A stretch of DNA of 64,000 nt from an uncultured Opitutia bacterium (GTDB taxonomy: Bacteria; Verrucomicrobiota; Verrucomicrobiia; Opitutales; Opitutaceae): assembly GCA_903896015.1 (NCBI GenBank), contig CAITWF010000051.1:21106-85105 (forward strand). The letters run 5' to 3'. The notes beneath the pieces are model-generated. The model was not told where the DNA came from. It saw nothing but the letters and a program-made list of their open reading frames with translations, and did not search any database. A program made the position numbers and the translations under genes. Shown here piece after piece: positions 1 through 8,746 of this stretch; the stretch's first letter is position 1, and every line of letters starts with the position of its first letter.

Positions 1-1640
1 CCGTTCGGATCGTAGACACTCGGCTCGACCATGTGCGGATTCACACGGCGGAAATGATTGTAAATCGGGTCGTGGACGTTGGCCTGCACGCGGCGGAAAT
101 ACCGGCGCGAGTGGTGCGGGTGGAGCCCGCTGCTCGTGCCGAGCAGCAGGCTCGCAGTGCCCTCTGGCTTCACGCAAGTGGTGCGTGCCGCGGGCGCAAT
201 GCCGAGCGCGCGGGCGACGATCGCGTTGACGGCTCTCACGATCGCAGCACCGCGGCGAAGCACCGCGGCATCAAGCAACACATCCGGTCGATCCAACACG
301 CCGCAGAGCGAGACACCGAGCAACGCCTCCCGCTCAGTGATCAGGCGCGAAACGGGCGAAAGGTAATTGATGTCCGTGTAGCCGGCCTGAAGTGTGCCGA
401 TGAGAGCCGCGTGTGCGCAGAGCCGGAAAAATGCGTCGGGCGTTTCCGCCGCGGCTGCCGAAATCGTCGAGAGGTTGCAGAATTGCACACCAGTCAACAC
501 TTCGCCGATGCGCAGCACGCCGGTGTAGCCGAGTTCGCGCAGGCGGTTCGCCGTCTCGATGTCGATCTTGAGCCGTGGGTGAAGTCCAATTTCGACGCAA
601 GGATTCGCCCCGTAGTCCTCGTCCTCAACGAAATAGAAGCCAGGTTCGCCGAATTGCTTCTGCTGCTCGAAGAGCGCGTCGAACTGCGCGCGTGTCGCTG
701 TGGCGCGTGGGATGACGGCAGAGTTGTTACTCGCGGTGCGCTGCGGGTGATGCTCGAACCAGTTGCCCGTCTTCGCCGCCGCCATTTCGGCATCGTCCGC
801 CGAGAACAAACAGATCGTCGCCGAGCGCCGCACGCCGCCGGCGAGCACAGCCTTCGCAGCCCACATCACGATGTCGTAGGCTTCGATCGGACGGAGCTGG
901 CGGCCCGCGGCGCCGTGCAGAATGTGTTCGATGCGCGAGAGCGAGTGAAAGAGCGGCGCCGAGCCCGGCGCGCGTCCACCCGAGGTGCGCAGCGGCGCGC
1001 CTTCACGCCGAATGAGCGAGTAGTCGAACAGCACGGGCCGGCCGGCGACCGAATTTTCCACCAGCGCGTGGAGCGCATCGGCCCAACCCTCGATTGTGTC
1101 AGGCACGATGAACGTCATCGGCGTGACGTGCTCGTCGCGCGGCGCAAGCGCGGGCAGTTTCGCGATGTGCCGCCGCTGCACCGAAAAACCGACGCCGCAG
1201 CCGCACAGCAAAAGATAGAGCGCCTCGCGAAAGGCCTCGACGCGATCGAGGTAGGTGAAGGCGCAGTTGTAGATGCGGGCGTGCTTTTGCAGCGTGGCCT
1301 CGCCGCCGAACTGCAGCGAACGCATCGACGGCAGCACCTCGCGGCGCGTCACCGCGTCGAACGCCGCGCGGACCGCGCGGTGCAGGCCGTCGCGACCGAA
1401 CGTTTCGAGCGCGGCCAGATCCTCGGACGTCACGTCGCCCTGTTCGAGCGCAGCGAGTTTCGCATCAGTAAGCGAGCGCTCCGCATAACGCGTGAGGTGC
1501 ATGTCTCGCACGCGGCGGACAGCCTCAGTCCACGTTTCGCGGCGGCGTTTTTCCGGGGCGTAACGCGCGTAGCGCGAGATCGCGATGTAGTCTTGGAGAC
1601 CGTTGGTGGGGTGCGAGACCGGCAGCATTTCCGAGGACAT
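1..1640 (-). CDS. nrdJ: Adenosylcobalamin-dependent ribonucleoside-triphosphate reductase (class II RNR), 5' part only
   Basis: Makes deoxyribonucleotides for DNA synthesis using a B12-derived thiyl radical in the cytoplasm. About 546 N-terminal residues are visible; the window edge removes the rest, including the C-terminal redox cysteines expected in this family. The visible part resembles the monomeric Lactobacillus-type enzyme, usually about 740 residues. Motifs seen: VLPSMRSLQFGG near residue 103, YNCAF near residue 124 (first active-site cysteine), NPCVEI near residue 345 (the Asn-x-Cys-x-Glu thiyl-radical motif), and FCNLS further on (partner cysteine). The start at 1640 (MSSEMLPVSH) is the first ATG consistent with the homologous region; no strong ribosome binding site is visible. 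A tandem NrdR-like box lies 70 to 117 bp upstream. On the opposite strand a long arginine-rich open frame covers the same DNA and is taken as a shadow. Confidence 0.9.
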   Translation of the reverse strand, partial: MSSEMLPVSHPTNGLQDYIAISRYARYAPEKRRRETWTEAVRRVRDMHLTRYAERSLTDAKLAALEQGDVTSEDLAALETFGRDGLHRAVRAAFDAVTRREVLPSMRSLQFGGEATLQKHARIYNCAFTYLDRVEAFREALYLLLCGCGVGFSVQRRHIAKLPALAPRDEHVTPMTFIVPDTIEGWADALHALVENSVAGRPVLFDYSLIRREGAPLRTSGGRAPGSAPLFHSLSRIEHILHGAAGRQLRPIEAYDIVMWAAKAVLAGGVRRSATICLFSADDAEMAAAKTGNWFEHHPQRTASNNSAVIPRATATRAQFDALFEQQKQFGEPGFYFVEDEDYGANPCVEIGLHPRLKIDIETANRLRELGYTGVLRIGEVLTGVQFCNLSTISAAAAETPDAFFRLCAHAALIGTLQAGYTDINYLSPVSRLITEREALLGVSLCGVLDRPDVLLDAAVLRRGAAIVRAVNAIVARALGIAPAARTTCVKPEGTASLLLGTSSGLHPHHSRRYFRRVQANVHDPIYNHFRRVNPHMVEPSVYDPN

Positions 1641-1709
1641 GGCAGTAACGAGAGTTGCAAAGCGGTGCGATCTCCCGCGCCTCCCGGGCGCAGGCAATCA
1701 CGAGAGCGC

Positions 1710-1757
1710 CCACCACAGGTTGTGGTCGTCGGCCTGTCAAACCCCTGCGGCTTGTGG
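1710..1757 (-). promoter_or_regulatory. Tandem NrdR-box candidate upstream of nrdJ
   Basis: Read on the minus strand, two 16-bp elements begin with CCACAA and are separated by exactly 16 bp, giving a 32-bp period of about three helical turns. The gene-proximal box (1710-1725), CCACAACCTGTGGTGG, is a near palindrome matching the core of the known NrdR consensus (aCaCwA...TwGtGt). The distal box (1742-1757) keeps the left half-site well and the right half poorly. A TATAGA hexamer at 1764-1769 (minus strand) could be the -10 element, placing the boxes over the start of the transcript. NrdR is the standard ATP/dATP-sensing repressor of RNR genes. Motif and spacing are seen directly; repressor binding is inferred. 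Confidence 0.6.
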
Positions 1758-1909
1758 TCGCGATCTATAACCGCGCTTGATGCCAAGCAGTGCGCAGGCA
1801 CCTCGCGCGCGCGAAATTTCCGCGTGATCGGCGCCCGGCATGCCGCGCGGCGCGCACAAAATCTGCGCACCGCTTCGCCAGAAAATCGAAAATCTGAAAT
1901 CGAAAATTC

Positions 1910-2692
1910 CTAGAGCCGGTGCAGGTGAAACCCGCCGTCGACGTCGAACACCGCGCCCGTTGAAAATGGAAACCGATCCTCGGCGATCGCGCGGACAGCG
2001 CGGCCGATGTCATCGGGCCGGCCCCAGCGGCGGATTGGCGTGATGCCGCGTTCGTCGGTCAGGATGAGCTTGTCGTATTTGGCCTTCACGCCGCCGGTCA
2101 TGTCGGTCGCGATCACGCCGGGGCGGATTTCGTAGACGTTAATGCCGTCGTTCGCGAGCCGATCGGCGAACACTTTCGTCATCATCGCGAGCCCAGCCTT
2201 AACGACGCAGTAATCGCCGCGGTTGATCGACGCCGTATATGCGGAAATCGAGGTGATGTTGACGATGCGGCCGCGGAAATTCTCCGCGTCAGGTGACTGT
2301 GCGAGCATCTGCTTCGCGACGAGTTGCGTGAGAAAAAACGGCCCCTTCAAATTGATCGCGAAGAGCCGGTCCATGCTCTCCTCGCCTGCGTCGAGCAGAT
2401 CGGCGCGAACGTTGGGCGCGACGCCCGCGTTGTTCACGAGCAGATCGATCCGGCCGAAATTCGCCACCGCCTCGGCGACGAGCCGCGCCCGATCGGCCGC
2501 GACGGAGACATCGCCCTGGACCGTAAAGCCGTCGCCGCCGGCGGCGCGCACGAGCGTGAGCGCCTCCTCGGCGGCGGCGGCGTTGCCCGCGTAGTTGATG
2601 GCGACGCGATAGCCGGCGCGGGCGATTTCAATCGCGATCCCGCGGCCAATGCCGCGGGATGCACCGGTGACGAGGGCGGATTTGTTCGACAT
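1910..2692 (-). CDS. SDR-family oxidoreductase (3-ketoacyl-ACP reductase-like)
   Basis: A 260-residue classical short-chain dehydrogenase/reductase, the usual length for the family. The N-terminal Rossmann motif [10 protein letters not shown] (about residues 9-18) binds NAD(P)H, NNAGV follows near residue 90, and the catalytic Ser-Tyr-Lys set is visible in NITSISAY and GDYCVVKAG (Y-x-x-x-K). The C-terminus ends in [10 protein letters not shown], as in many FabG-like proteins. The start [14 protein letters not shown] at 2692 is preferred because an upstream extension to 2767 has no homology to the fold. The substrate cannot be read from sequence; many such proteins are sugar or ketoacyl reductases. 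It is transcribed towards nrdJ across a 269-bp gap, and divergently from the BON lipoprotein. Confidence 0.85.
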   Translation of the reverse strand: MSNKSALVTGASRGIGRGIAIEIARAGYRVAINYAGNAAAAEEALTLVRAAGGDGFTVQGDVSVAADRARLVAEAVANFGRIDLLVNNAGVAPNVRADLLDAGEESMDRLFAINLKGPFFLTQLVAKQMLAQSPDAENFRGRIVNITSISAYTASINRGDYCVVKAGLAMMTKVFADRLANDGINVYEIRPGVIATDMTGGVKAKYDKLILTDERGITPIRRWGRPDDIGRAVRAIAEDRFPFSTGAVFDVDGGFHLHRL

Positions 2693-2790
2693 ACGAAACG
2701 AGAGATAAGGCCGCGTGCAATGGCTCGGCCAGACTAATTGCCGTTGGGCGAGAACCTGCGGTCCCAATCCGGGTCAGTTTCGTTCAAGCC

Positions 2791-3297
2791 ATGAAAAAAC
2801 ACCTCATCTCGATCAGCCTCCTCGCGTTGCTCCTTGCCAGTTGCTCGAAGCAGCAAACCGAGGAGGCGAAGGACAAGACCGTCGCCGTCGCGGAAAAAGC
2901 GAAGGATGCCGTCAACACCGCCGTCGACAAAACCGCCGATGCCGCCGTGAAAGTGAAGGACGCGATCGGCGACAAGATGACGGAGTGGAAACTCTCCCCC
3001 GACGACCTCAAGGACGACTTTCAGAAGACCGGCCGCATCGTGCGCTCGAAATCCGCTGCCGCGGGGCAACGCGTGGGCGAGGTCTTTGACGACGCCCGCA
3101 TCGTGACTGCCATCAAGGGCAAATATCTCACGGACAACCGCCTTTCCGCGTTCGCCGTCAGCGTAAGCGCCGACAAGGGCATCGTGACTCTGTCGGGTTC
3201 CGTCAAATCGCTCGATCTCGCCGGTCGCGCCATGGCCCTCGCCCTCGATACTGATGGTGTCACGAGCGTGGTGTCCGTGCTGACCGTCACACCTTAA
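2791..3297 (+). CDS. BON-domain lipoprotein
   Basis: A 168-residue secreted lipoprotein. The signal peptide MKKHLISISLLALLLASC ends in a lipobox (LLAS-C) with Cys at about residue 18. It is followed by a lysine/alanine-rich helical stretch (about residues 20-80) with repeated KDAV and AVDKTADAA-like units, probably a coiled or amphipathic linker. A single BON domain fills the C-terminal third, from DARIVTAIKGKYLTDNRL to the end (LSGSVKSLDLAGRA, VTSVVSVLTVTP). BON domains in OsmY/DolP-like proteins bind membranes or envelope components, so a role in envelope stress is plausible but inferred. It converges with the sulfatase, whose stop codon is 6 bp away. Confidence 0.85.
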   Translation: MKKHLISISLLALLLASCSKQQTEEAKDKTVAVAEKAKDAVNTAVDKTADAAVKVKDAIGDKMTEWKLSPDDLKDDFQKTGRIVRSKSAAAGQRVGEVFDDARIVTAIKGKYLTDNRLSAFAVSVSADKGIVTLSGSVKSLDLAGRAMALALDTDGVTSVVSVLTVTP

Positions 3298-3303
3298 CGA
3301 TCA

Positions 3304-4899
3304 TCAGGGCGTGAACCGGCTCATCCACGCGATCTCGGGCCAGGTGGAGCGACCCGTGTTGGGCTGCCGCGCGCCGGGCGTGCTGCGGCCGCTCGTGATG
3401 ATCTGCGCGAGCTGCACGCCCAGTTTGCGCACGATCTCGGGATGCGCTGAATAGAGGTTGTTTTTTTCGGCTGGATCGACGGCGAGGTCGAACAGCTGGA
3501 ACGGCGGCGAACCCACGGGCGCCTTGCCCGGTTTCGGATCGCTCCACCCGCCCGAATCAGGGCAGAGACAAAGTTTCCAGGAACCCTGACGAATCGCGAA
3601 CGAGCCGTTGATCGAGTGGTGCACGAGCGCTTGATGGAGCGGAGCCGCCAGCTTTACTCCGGCGAGGACGGGCACCAGACTCACGCTATCTTCGCCCGCC
3701 GAGTCGGGCAATTTCGCATCGACGAGACTGGCGCACGTCGCGAGCAAATCGCCTTGGTAAATCGACTCGTCGCTCGTGCGGCCGGCGGCAACGTGCCCCG
3801 GCCAGCGCACCAGAAATGGAATCCGGTGGCCGCCCTCGTAGATATCAGCCTTCTCGCCGCGCCGTCCCACCTGCGGATCGTGGTGAAATTTTTCGAGCGC
3901 GGGAAAATCCGCCGATGGGCTGCAGCCATTGTCAGCCGTGAAGATCACGAGTGTGTTTTCGTCGAGGTGACGGGCGGCGAGCGCCGCGAGCACCTGCCCG
4001 ACTGCATCGTCCACCTGCGCGCAGAAATCACCGTAGGCGGTCGTCTGCGTGCGGCCGGAAAAGTTATGATCCGGCACAATCGGCGTGTGGGGCGCAGTCA
4101 GCGCGAGATAGAGGAAAAATGGCTTCTTCGCGTCCTGCTGGGCAATGTAACTCATGGCCTCCTGCGCTTCGCGCGGGAGCACGTCAACGTGCGCGAAGCC
4201 GTCCGCGGCAAGTCCGCCACGCCACATCGCGGGCAGTTTGCTGCCGCCGATCGCGTGCAGGGCCTGTGCACTCTCGACATGATCGTCGCGCAGCCAGGCG
4301 TAGGGCGGCATGTCCAGCGAGGCACTGATGCCGAGAAACGATTGAAAACCGATCGCGATCGGACCGCCGCCGAAAGGTTTCGTGTAATCGATGCGTGCCG
4401 CCTTCGCCGCGGCGGCGGTAGCGGCGGTCGCGCCGCTGGCTTCGCCGTCCGACGGATCATCGGAGGCCACAGCCAGGGCTGCATCCTTGCGCACCCAGTT
4501 CAGCCCGAGGTGCCACTTGCCGATCATTGCGGTCGCATAACCGTGCTGTTGCAGCAACGCGGGCACCGTGAGCCGGCCGGGTTCGATGAGGGCGGGCGAG
4601 AGACCGTCGCCCACGCCCGATTTTCTCGCGCTGCGCCAGTTGTAGCGCCCGGTCAGGATGGCGTAGCGCGACGGAGTGCAGACGGCGGAGCTGCTGTGCG
4701 CGTCGCTGAACGCAAGCCCCTGCTTCGCGATCTGATCGATGTGGGGCGTCCGCCAGGCGCTGTGCGGATTGAGGGCGGAGACGTCGCCCACCCCCATGTC
4801 GTCGGCGAGAATGAAAACAATATTGGGCGCCGGGCGCTCTGCCGCCGACGCCGAAATTACCAGCGCCGCAATCAACCAGGAGAAAGGAAGGGAACGCAC
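3304..4899 (-). CDS. Secreted sulfatase (arylsulfatase family, Cys-type)
   Basis: Removes sulfate esters from a sugar or aryl substrate, probably in the periplasm. The N-terminal hydrophobic segment SWLIAALVISASA is a signal peptide. INIVFILADD-like metal-binding residues (PNIVFILADDMGVGD) follow, then the modification site AVCTPSR (Cys near residue 74), which must become formylglycine, then GKWHLG and the FTADNGCS metal/active-site region. Length (about 531 residues) is normal. The start is uncertain: a GTG at 4899 sits directly before the signal peptide and is preferred; the ATG at 4989 would overlap the end of the upstream epimerase gene and adds a non-signal-like stretch. No formylglycine-generating enzyme is in the window. 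The neighbouring fucosidase and fucose isomerase suggest a sulfated fucan or fucosylated glycan as substrate. Confidence 0.88.
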   Translation of the reverse strand: MRSLPFSWLIAALVISASAAERPAPNIVFILADDMGVGDVSALNPHSAWRTPHIDQIAKQGLAFSDAHSSSAVCTPSRYAILTGRYNWRSARKSGVGDGLSPALIEPGRLTVPALLQQHGYATAMIGKWHLGLNWVRKDAALAVASDDPSDGEASGATAATAAAAKAARIDYTKPFGGGPIAIGFQSFLGISASLDMPPYAWLRDDHVESAQALHAIGGSKLPAMWRGGLAADGFAHVDVLPREAQEAMSYIAQQDAKKPFFLYLALTAPHTPIVPDHNFSGRTQTTAYGDFCAQVDDAVGQVLAALAARHLDENTLVIFTADNGCSPSADFPALEKFHHDPQVGRRGEKADIYEGGHRIPFLVRWPGHVAAGRTSDESIYQGDLLATCASLVDAKLPDSAGEDSVSLVPVLAGVKLAAPLHQALVHHSINGSFAIRQGSWKLCLCPDSGGWSDPKPGKAPVGSPPFQLFDLAVDPAEKNNLYSAHPEIVRKLGVQLAQIITSGRSTPGARQPNTGRSTWPEIAWMSRFTP

Positions 4900-4954
4900 G
4901 CCGGGAGCTTTTGCGGTGCCGCCCGCTTTTCGAGCCCGAATTGCACGAAGGCGA

Positions 4955-6046
4955 TCAGGGTTTCGGCACGACGCCGTGACCGGCGCCAATGTGCGCGACG
5001 GAAATCATTCCGCCGTCGATCGCGTAGCCGCCGTCGAAAGGATTGCTCGCGAGGAAAAACGGCGTATCGAGATCGGCGAAACTGAAGCCACCTTGCCCCG
5101 CCGCGAAACACGCCGACACCGTCATCGCGAGGATCGATTCGACATTGCCGCCGATCATAAGCGAGAGGCCGGCCTGTTTTGCGACGGCGGCAATGTCGAG
5201 CGCCTCAGCGAGGCCGGCCTTCATGAGCTTGATGTTGATCACTTGGGCCGATTTTTCAGCGACGACGCGCCGCGCATCGGCAGCGCTCGTCACGGTTTCA
5301 TCGGCGGCGACGAGCCAGCCGCTCTCGGCGATAAGCGCGCGCGCGCCTTCATGATCGCCCTTGGCAAGCCATTGCTCAAGGAGCGCGGGTGCGATGCCGC
5401 GGGCTTTAAGACCACGAACCAGTTCGCTCGCGGCGGCCCGGGAAACGCCAGCGTTGCCGTCGAGGATGAGCGGCGAGTCGGGCGCGACGGCGTGAATCGC
5501 CGCGACACGCTCGAGATCGTGCGCCGGGCCGAGTTTGCCGCCGACCTTCACTTTGATCATGCGGATGCCGCGCTTCAGGATCGCGCGTGTGGCGTCGGCG
5601 GCTTCAGCCGCCGAGCCGGTGGTCACGGTCATGTCGGTTTCGAGTTTGGTACCCGCGGCGCCAAAGAATTTCCAAAGCGGCTCGCGATTTTGTTTCGTGA
5701 GCGCGTCAAGAAGGGCCATCTCAAAGGCGCATTGCGCGGAGCCACAAACCGCGCCGCCGCGAGCGCGAAATTCGGCGGCGAGCGCACGCCAATTTTCCAA
5801 GCTTAATTCACGGCCGACGAGCCACGGGCGCGCGGCCTCGAGCGTGGTGAGAGCATCGCGCTGCGTTTCGCCGTTGTAGGGCGGCAGCGGCGCAGCCTCG
5901 CCGTAACCGCGGGTGCCGTCGGCGAGTTCGAGCGTAGCGAGCACGTTGTTCGCCATCGCCTGCGCGCCGCCGGAGATGCCGAACGGCTCGAAGAGCGGAA
6001 TGTCGAGGATCGCGACATGAAGGACGCGGATGGAGGTAGAGGCCAT
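4955..6046 (-). CDS. Dipeptide epimerase-like enolase-superfamily enzyme
   Basis: A 363-residue member of the mandelate racemase/muconate-lactonizing subgroup of the enolase superfamily. The N-terminal capping domain includes GYGEAAPLPPYNGET. The barrel carries the KVKVG lysine motif, the DGN metal ligand (LILDGNAG), the ADE ligand (VAADETV), the INIKLMK lysine strand and GGNVES. This set is closest to L-Ala-D/L-Glu epimerases, which recycle murein peptides, rather than to fuconate dehydratases, although the fucose setting makes a sugar-acid dehydratase worth excluding. The start MASTSIRVLHV at 6046 lies 4 bp after the AraC gene, so the two are probably cotranscribed and perhaps translationally coupled. 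Confidence 0.8.
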   Translation of the reverse strand: MASTSIRVLHVAILDIPLFEPFGISGGAQAMANNVLATLELADGTRGYGEAAPLPPYNGETQRDALTTLEAARPWLVGRELSLENWRALAAEFRARGGAVCGSAQCAFEMALLDALTKQNREPLWKFFGAAGTKLETDMTVTTGSAAEAADATRAILKRGIRMIKVKVGGKLGPAHDLERVAAIHAVAPDSPLILDGNAGVSRAAASELVRGLKARGIAPALLEQWLAKGDHEGARALIAESGWLVAADETVTSAADARRVVAEKSAQVINIKLMKAGLAEALDIAAVAKQAGLSLMIGGNVESILAMTVSACFAAGQGGFSFADLDTPFFLASNPFDGGYAIDGGMISVAHIGAGHGVVPKP

Positions 6047-6050
6047 AAAT

Positions 6051-6953
6051 TCAACCGGCGGGCCGGTAGCGGAGCAGATTGCTGGGCGCAACGCCATGGA
6101 CGGATTTGAACGCGCGCGAAAAATGATACGGGTCGGCGAAACCCACGCGCTGCGCAGCCTCCTTCACAAGCCCGCCGTTTTCCACGAGGTGCTCGGCCGC
6201 GATATTCATTTTACGGCGCATGAGATACTGGTAGGGACTCGTGCCCTGGTAGCGGCGGAACCAGCGGCACACGCTCGAGGCCTCCACGCCGGCGGCGCGC
6301 GCAATTTCCTCGAGCGTCGCGAGCCGCTCGGCCTGCGCGTCGATCAGCGCCTTGCACCGGAGAAACGCCTCGCGCGCCGGCTCACTCGCGTGCGGCGCGA
6401 GCGAAGAGGTGTCTTCGATCTTCAGCAGCATCAGCTCGAACAGCACCGCGCAAATCCGCCGCGCCAGCGCGCCCGAGCGCTGGCCCTCGCGCAACAGATC
6501 CTCGAGCACGCTCGTGACTTCGGCATGGGCCGCGAGCTGGCGGGCGCGCCCCGACGGCACGCCGCAGCGCCGCAGCCGCGCCGGCACCTGCGCGCCGGCA
6601 AATGCCAGGAAATATTTCACCATCGGATCGCGCGGATCAGTGTGGATTTCACAGCGCGTCGTTGGCGTGTAGGCGAAGACGAGGCCCGGGCCGAGTGGAT
6701 GCGCCTTACCGTCGAGTTTAACGGAGCCGCGGCCGGACACGACGTATTCGAGCACGTAGAAGGGAAAGTTGCGGCGCGAAATCGTGTAGTCGGGGTTGCA
6801 GTGCTCGCGTCCGCCCATGACGAGCGTGAGCGCGTCGGCGCGGCGCGGCGCGAGGTTGAGGAAAAAATAGCGCGCCCCCGTGACCTGCTGTGAGAGCAGA
6901 CCCGAGGCGTCAGACTGGCCGATTTTCTCCATGCAAAAGCCACATCTATCCAT
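6051..6953 (-). CDS. AraC-family transcriptional regulator
   Basis: A 300-residue regulator with an N-terminal cupin-like sugar-sensing domain (about residues 20-160, including PLGPGLVFAYTP) and a C-terminal pair of helix-turn-helix units: TLEEIARAAGVEASSVCRWF and VKEAAQRVGFADPYHFSRAF, the diagnostic AraC/XylS pattern. It heads the epimerase-sulfatase group and is divergent from the fucose isomerase/fucosidase genes, so it probably controls both in response to fucose or a fucoside (inference). An alternative start at 6932 (MEKIGQ) is possible; neither start has a clear ribosome binding site. Confidence 0.88.
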   Translation of the reverse strand: MDRCGFCMEKIGQSDASGLLSQQVTGARYFFLNLAPRRADALTLVMGGREHCNPDYTISRRNFPFYVLEYVVSGRGSVKLDGKAHPLGPGLVFAYTPTTRCEIHTDPRDPMVKYFLAFAGAQVPARLRRCGVPSGRARQLAAHAEVTSVLEDLLREGQRSGALARRICAVLFELMLLKIEDTSSLAPHASEPAREAFLRCKALIDAQAERLATLEEIARAAGVEASSVCRWFRRYQGTSPYQYLMRRKMNIAAEHLVENGGLVKEAAQRVGFADPYHFSRAFKSVHGVAPSNLLRYRPAG

Positions 6954-6981
6954 TCAACCCATCTCATTTCGAGTGCATTCT

Positions 6982-7013
6982 TCTAGGCTCTCGCCGGCCA
7001 ACTTTCTCTAGGC
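6982..7013. promoter_or_regulatory. Divergent AraC/fucose-isomerase intergenic region with a TCTAGGC direct repeat
   Basis: The 88-bp space between the AraC start and the isomerase start holds two direct copies of TCTAGGC (6982-6988 and 7007-7013), 25 bp apart. AraC-type regulators bind direct repeats, commonly spaced about 21 bp, so this is a weak operator candidate. No convincing -35/-10 pair was identified. Confidence 0.25.
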
Positions 7014-7041
7014 CACGCTCTCCACTCCAATCCCCTCTCTC

Positions 7042-8664
7042 ATGGCCAAGTCCAAAACCATCCTCCTCGTCGCCTCCGGCGATCTCCGTCAATCCGCCAA
7101 CGAAGTCTGCTGGCCCGCCCAGCACGCGATGGAGCAGGCACTCACCGCGGCTGTCGCAAAACTCGGCTACAAGCTCGTGCGCGCCCACCCCTACAAGCCC
7201 GAAGTGAAGCACGGCTTCATCGGCTCGCAGAAGGAGGGCATGGAAGTGTTTTCGAAAATTGATCCGACGACGCCCCTCATCGTCGCCGAGGCGGTTTGGC
7301 AATACTCGCACCATCTCCTCCACGGACTCATCTCGCACCGTGCACCGATCCTCACCGTCGCGAACTGGAGCGGCACGTGGCCCGGTCTTGTGGGCATGTT
7401 GAATCTCAATGGCTCGCTCACCAAGGCGGGCGTGAAGTATTCCACGCTTTGGAGCGAGGCGTTCACCGACGAGTATTTCCTCAACGGGCTCGCGAGCTGG
7501 TTGAAAACCGGCATCGCGAAACACAAAATCGCTCACGTAAAGCCGCTCGCCAAGGCGTCCGTCCCTGCGAAGGCGAACGCCATTGCGAAAAAAATTGCCG
7601 ATGATCTCCGCCGCCGGAAATCGATCATGGGCATCTTCGACGAGGGCTGCATGGGCATGTTCAACGCGATCATTCCCGACGAACTGCTGTTTCAGACCGG
7701 CGTCTACAAGGAGCGCCTCTCGCAGTCCGCGCTCTACTACGGCGCCACGCAGGTGAGCGACGCCGAAGCGCGCTCCGTCTACGACTGGCTCGTCGCGAAG
7801 GGCATGAAATTCCACCTCGGCCCGAACGAGGCCACCGATCTCACCGAGAATCAGATTCTCTGGCAGTGCAAAACCTACGTCGCCGCGCTGCGCATCGCCG
7901 ACGAATTCGGCTGCGAATCGATCGGCATCCAATACCAGCAGGGCCTGAAGGATCTCCTGCCCGCGAGCGATCTCGTCGAAGGCATCCTCAACAACTCCGA
8001 TCGACCACCAGTGAAAAACGCCGCCGGCCAGGTCATCCGCGCCGGCCAGCCGCTCACTCACTTCAACGAAGTCGACGAATGCGCCGGCCTCGACGGCTTG
8101 TTCACGAACCGCGTCCACACCGCGCTCGGCCAGCCCGTCGAAAACACGCTCCACGATCTGCGCTGGGGCGATCGCGACTGGTCAGGAACGACGGACGACT
8201 ACGTGTGGGTGTTTCTCATTTCCGGCAGCGCGCCGCCCGCGCACCACATCGACGGCTACAAGGGCACCGACTCCCTCCGCCAGCCGCCGATGTATTTTCG
8301 TCTCGGTGGCGGCACGGTGCGCGGCATCGCCAAGCCCGGCGAGATTGTGTGGAGTCGCGTCTTCGTCGAAGCCGGCAAGCTCAAGATGGATCTCGGCCGC
8401 GCCAAGGTCATCGCGCTCCCGCAGGCTGAGACCGAGCGCCGCTGGAAAGAGACGACCGTGCAATGGCCGATCATGCACGCAGTCACCTACGGCGTCTCGC
8501 GCGATCAGATGATGGCGCGCCACAAGGCCAACCATATCCAGGTCGCCTACGCGAATTCCGCGAAGGACGCCGACCTCGCGCTCTACACGAAAGCCGCCCT
8601 CGCCCGCGAACTGGGCCTTGAGGTTTGCGTGTGCGGCACGAAGGCTGACGGAAAACAGCTGTGA
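7042..8664 (+). CDS. L-fucose/L-arabinose isomerase family protein
   Basis: A 540-residue cytoplasmic protein of the fucose isomerase fold. Recognisable stretches are [19 protein letters not shown] (about residues 110-128), [19 protein letters not shown] (about 195-213), [18 protein letters not shown] (about 257-274), [12 protein letters not shown] and [17 protein letters not shown]; the conserved Glu/Asp/His metal ligands of the family would fall in these. It probably interconverts L-fucose and L-fuculose, or a related aldose/ketose pair. No signal peptide. It precedes the alpha-L-fucosidase by 82 bp on the same strand, matching a release-then-isomerise pathway. Fuculose kinase and aldolase are not in the window. 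Confidence 0.75.
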   Translation: MAKSKTILLVASGDLRQSANEVCWPAQHAMEQALTAAVAKLGYKLVRAHPYKPEVKHGFIGSQKEGMEVFSKIDPTTPLIVAEAVWQYSHHLLHGLISHRAPILTVANWSGTWPGLVGMLNLNGSLTKAGVKYSTLWSEAFTDEYFLNGLASWLKTGIAKHKIAHVKPLAKASVPAKANAIAKKIADDLRRRKSIMGIFDEGCMGMFNAIIPDELLFQTGVYKERLSQSALYYGATQVSDAEARSVYDWLVAKGMKFHLGPNEATDLTENQILWQCKTYVAALRIADEFGCESIGIQYQQGLKDLLPASDLVEGILNNSDRPPVKNAAGQVIRAGQPLTHFNEVDECAGLDGLFTNRVHTALGQPVENTLHDLRWGDRDWSGTTDDYVWVFLISGSAPPAHHIDGYKGTDSLRQPPMYFRLGGGTVRGIAKPGEIVWSRVFVEAGKLKMDLGRAKVIALPQAETERRWKETTVQWPIMHAVTYGVSRDQMMARHKANHIQVAYANSAKDADLALYTKAALARELGLEVCVCGTKADGKQL

Positions 8665-8719
8665 ATTTTGCGGTCGAGCGCGTTGCCACCAAAGCGCTTC
8701 GCTCTTCCGCTCCAAACCA

Positions 8720-8739
8720 GCGCGTTAAGGCCAACGCGC
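8720..8739 (+). other. Perfect hairpin just upstream of the fucosidase start codon
   Basis: GCGCGTT and AACGCGC form a 7-bp perfect stem with loop AAGGCC, ending 7 bp before the ATG at 8747. There is no U-tract, so it is not a classical terminator. Its position would cover the ribosome binding region and could dampen or regulate fucosidase translation relative to the isomerase; this is inference. Confidence 0.4.
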
Positions 8740-8746
8740 TTCACCT

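Noticed and set aside
1641..1909. Cobalamin riboswitch upstream of the B12-dependent reductase
   Set aside because: I looked for the conserved B12-box and a matching stem set in the leader and did not see them; the NrdR-type boxes are a better explanation.
33..1913. 626-residue open frame on the plus strand
   Set aside because: Arginine-rich, no domain pattern, and exactly antisense to the recognisable class II ribonucleotide reductase; a shadow frame in GC-rich DNA.
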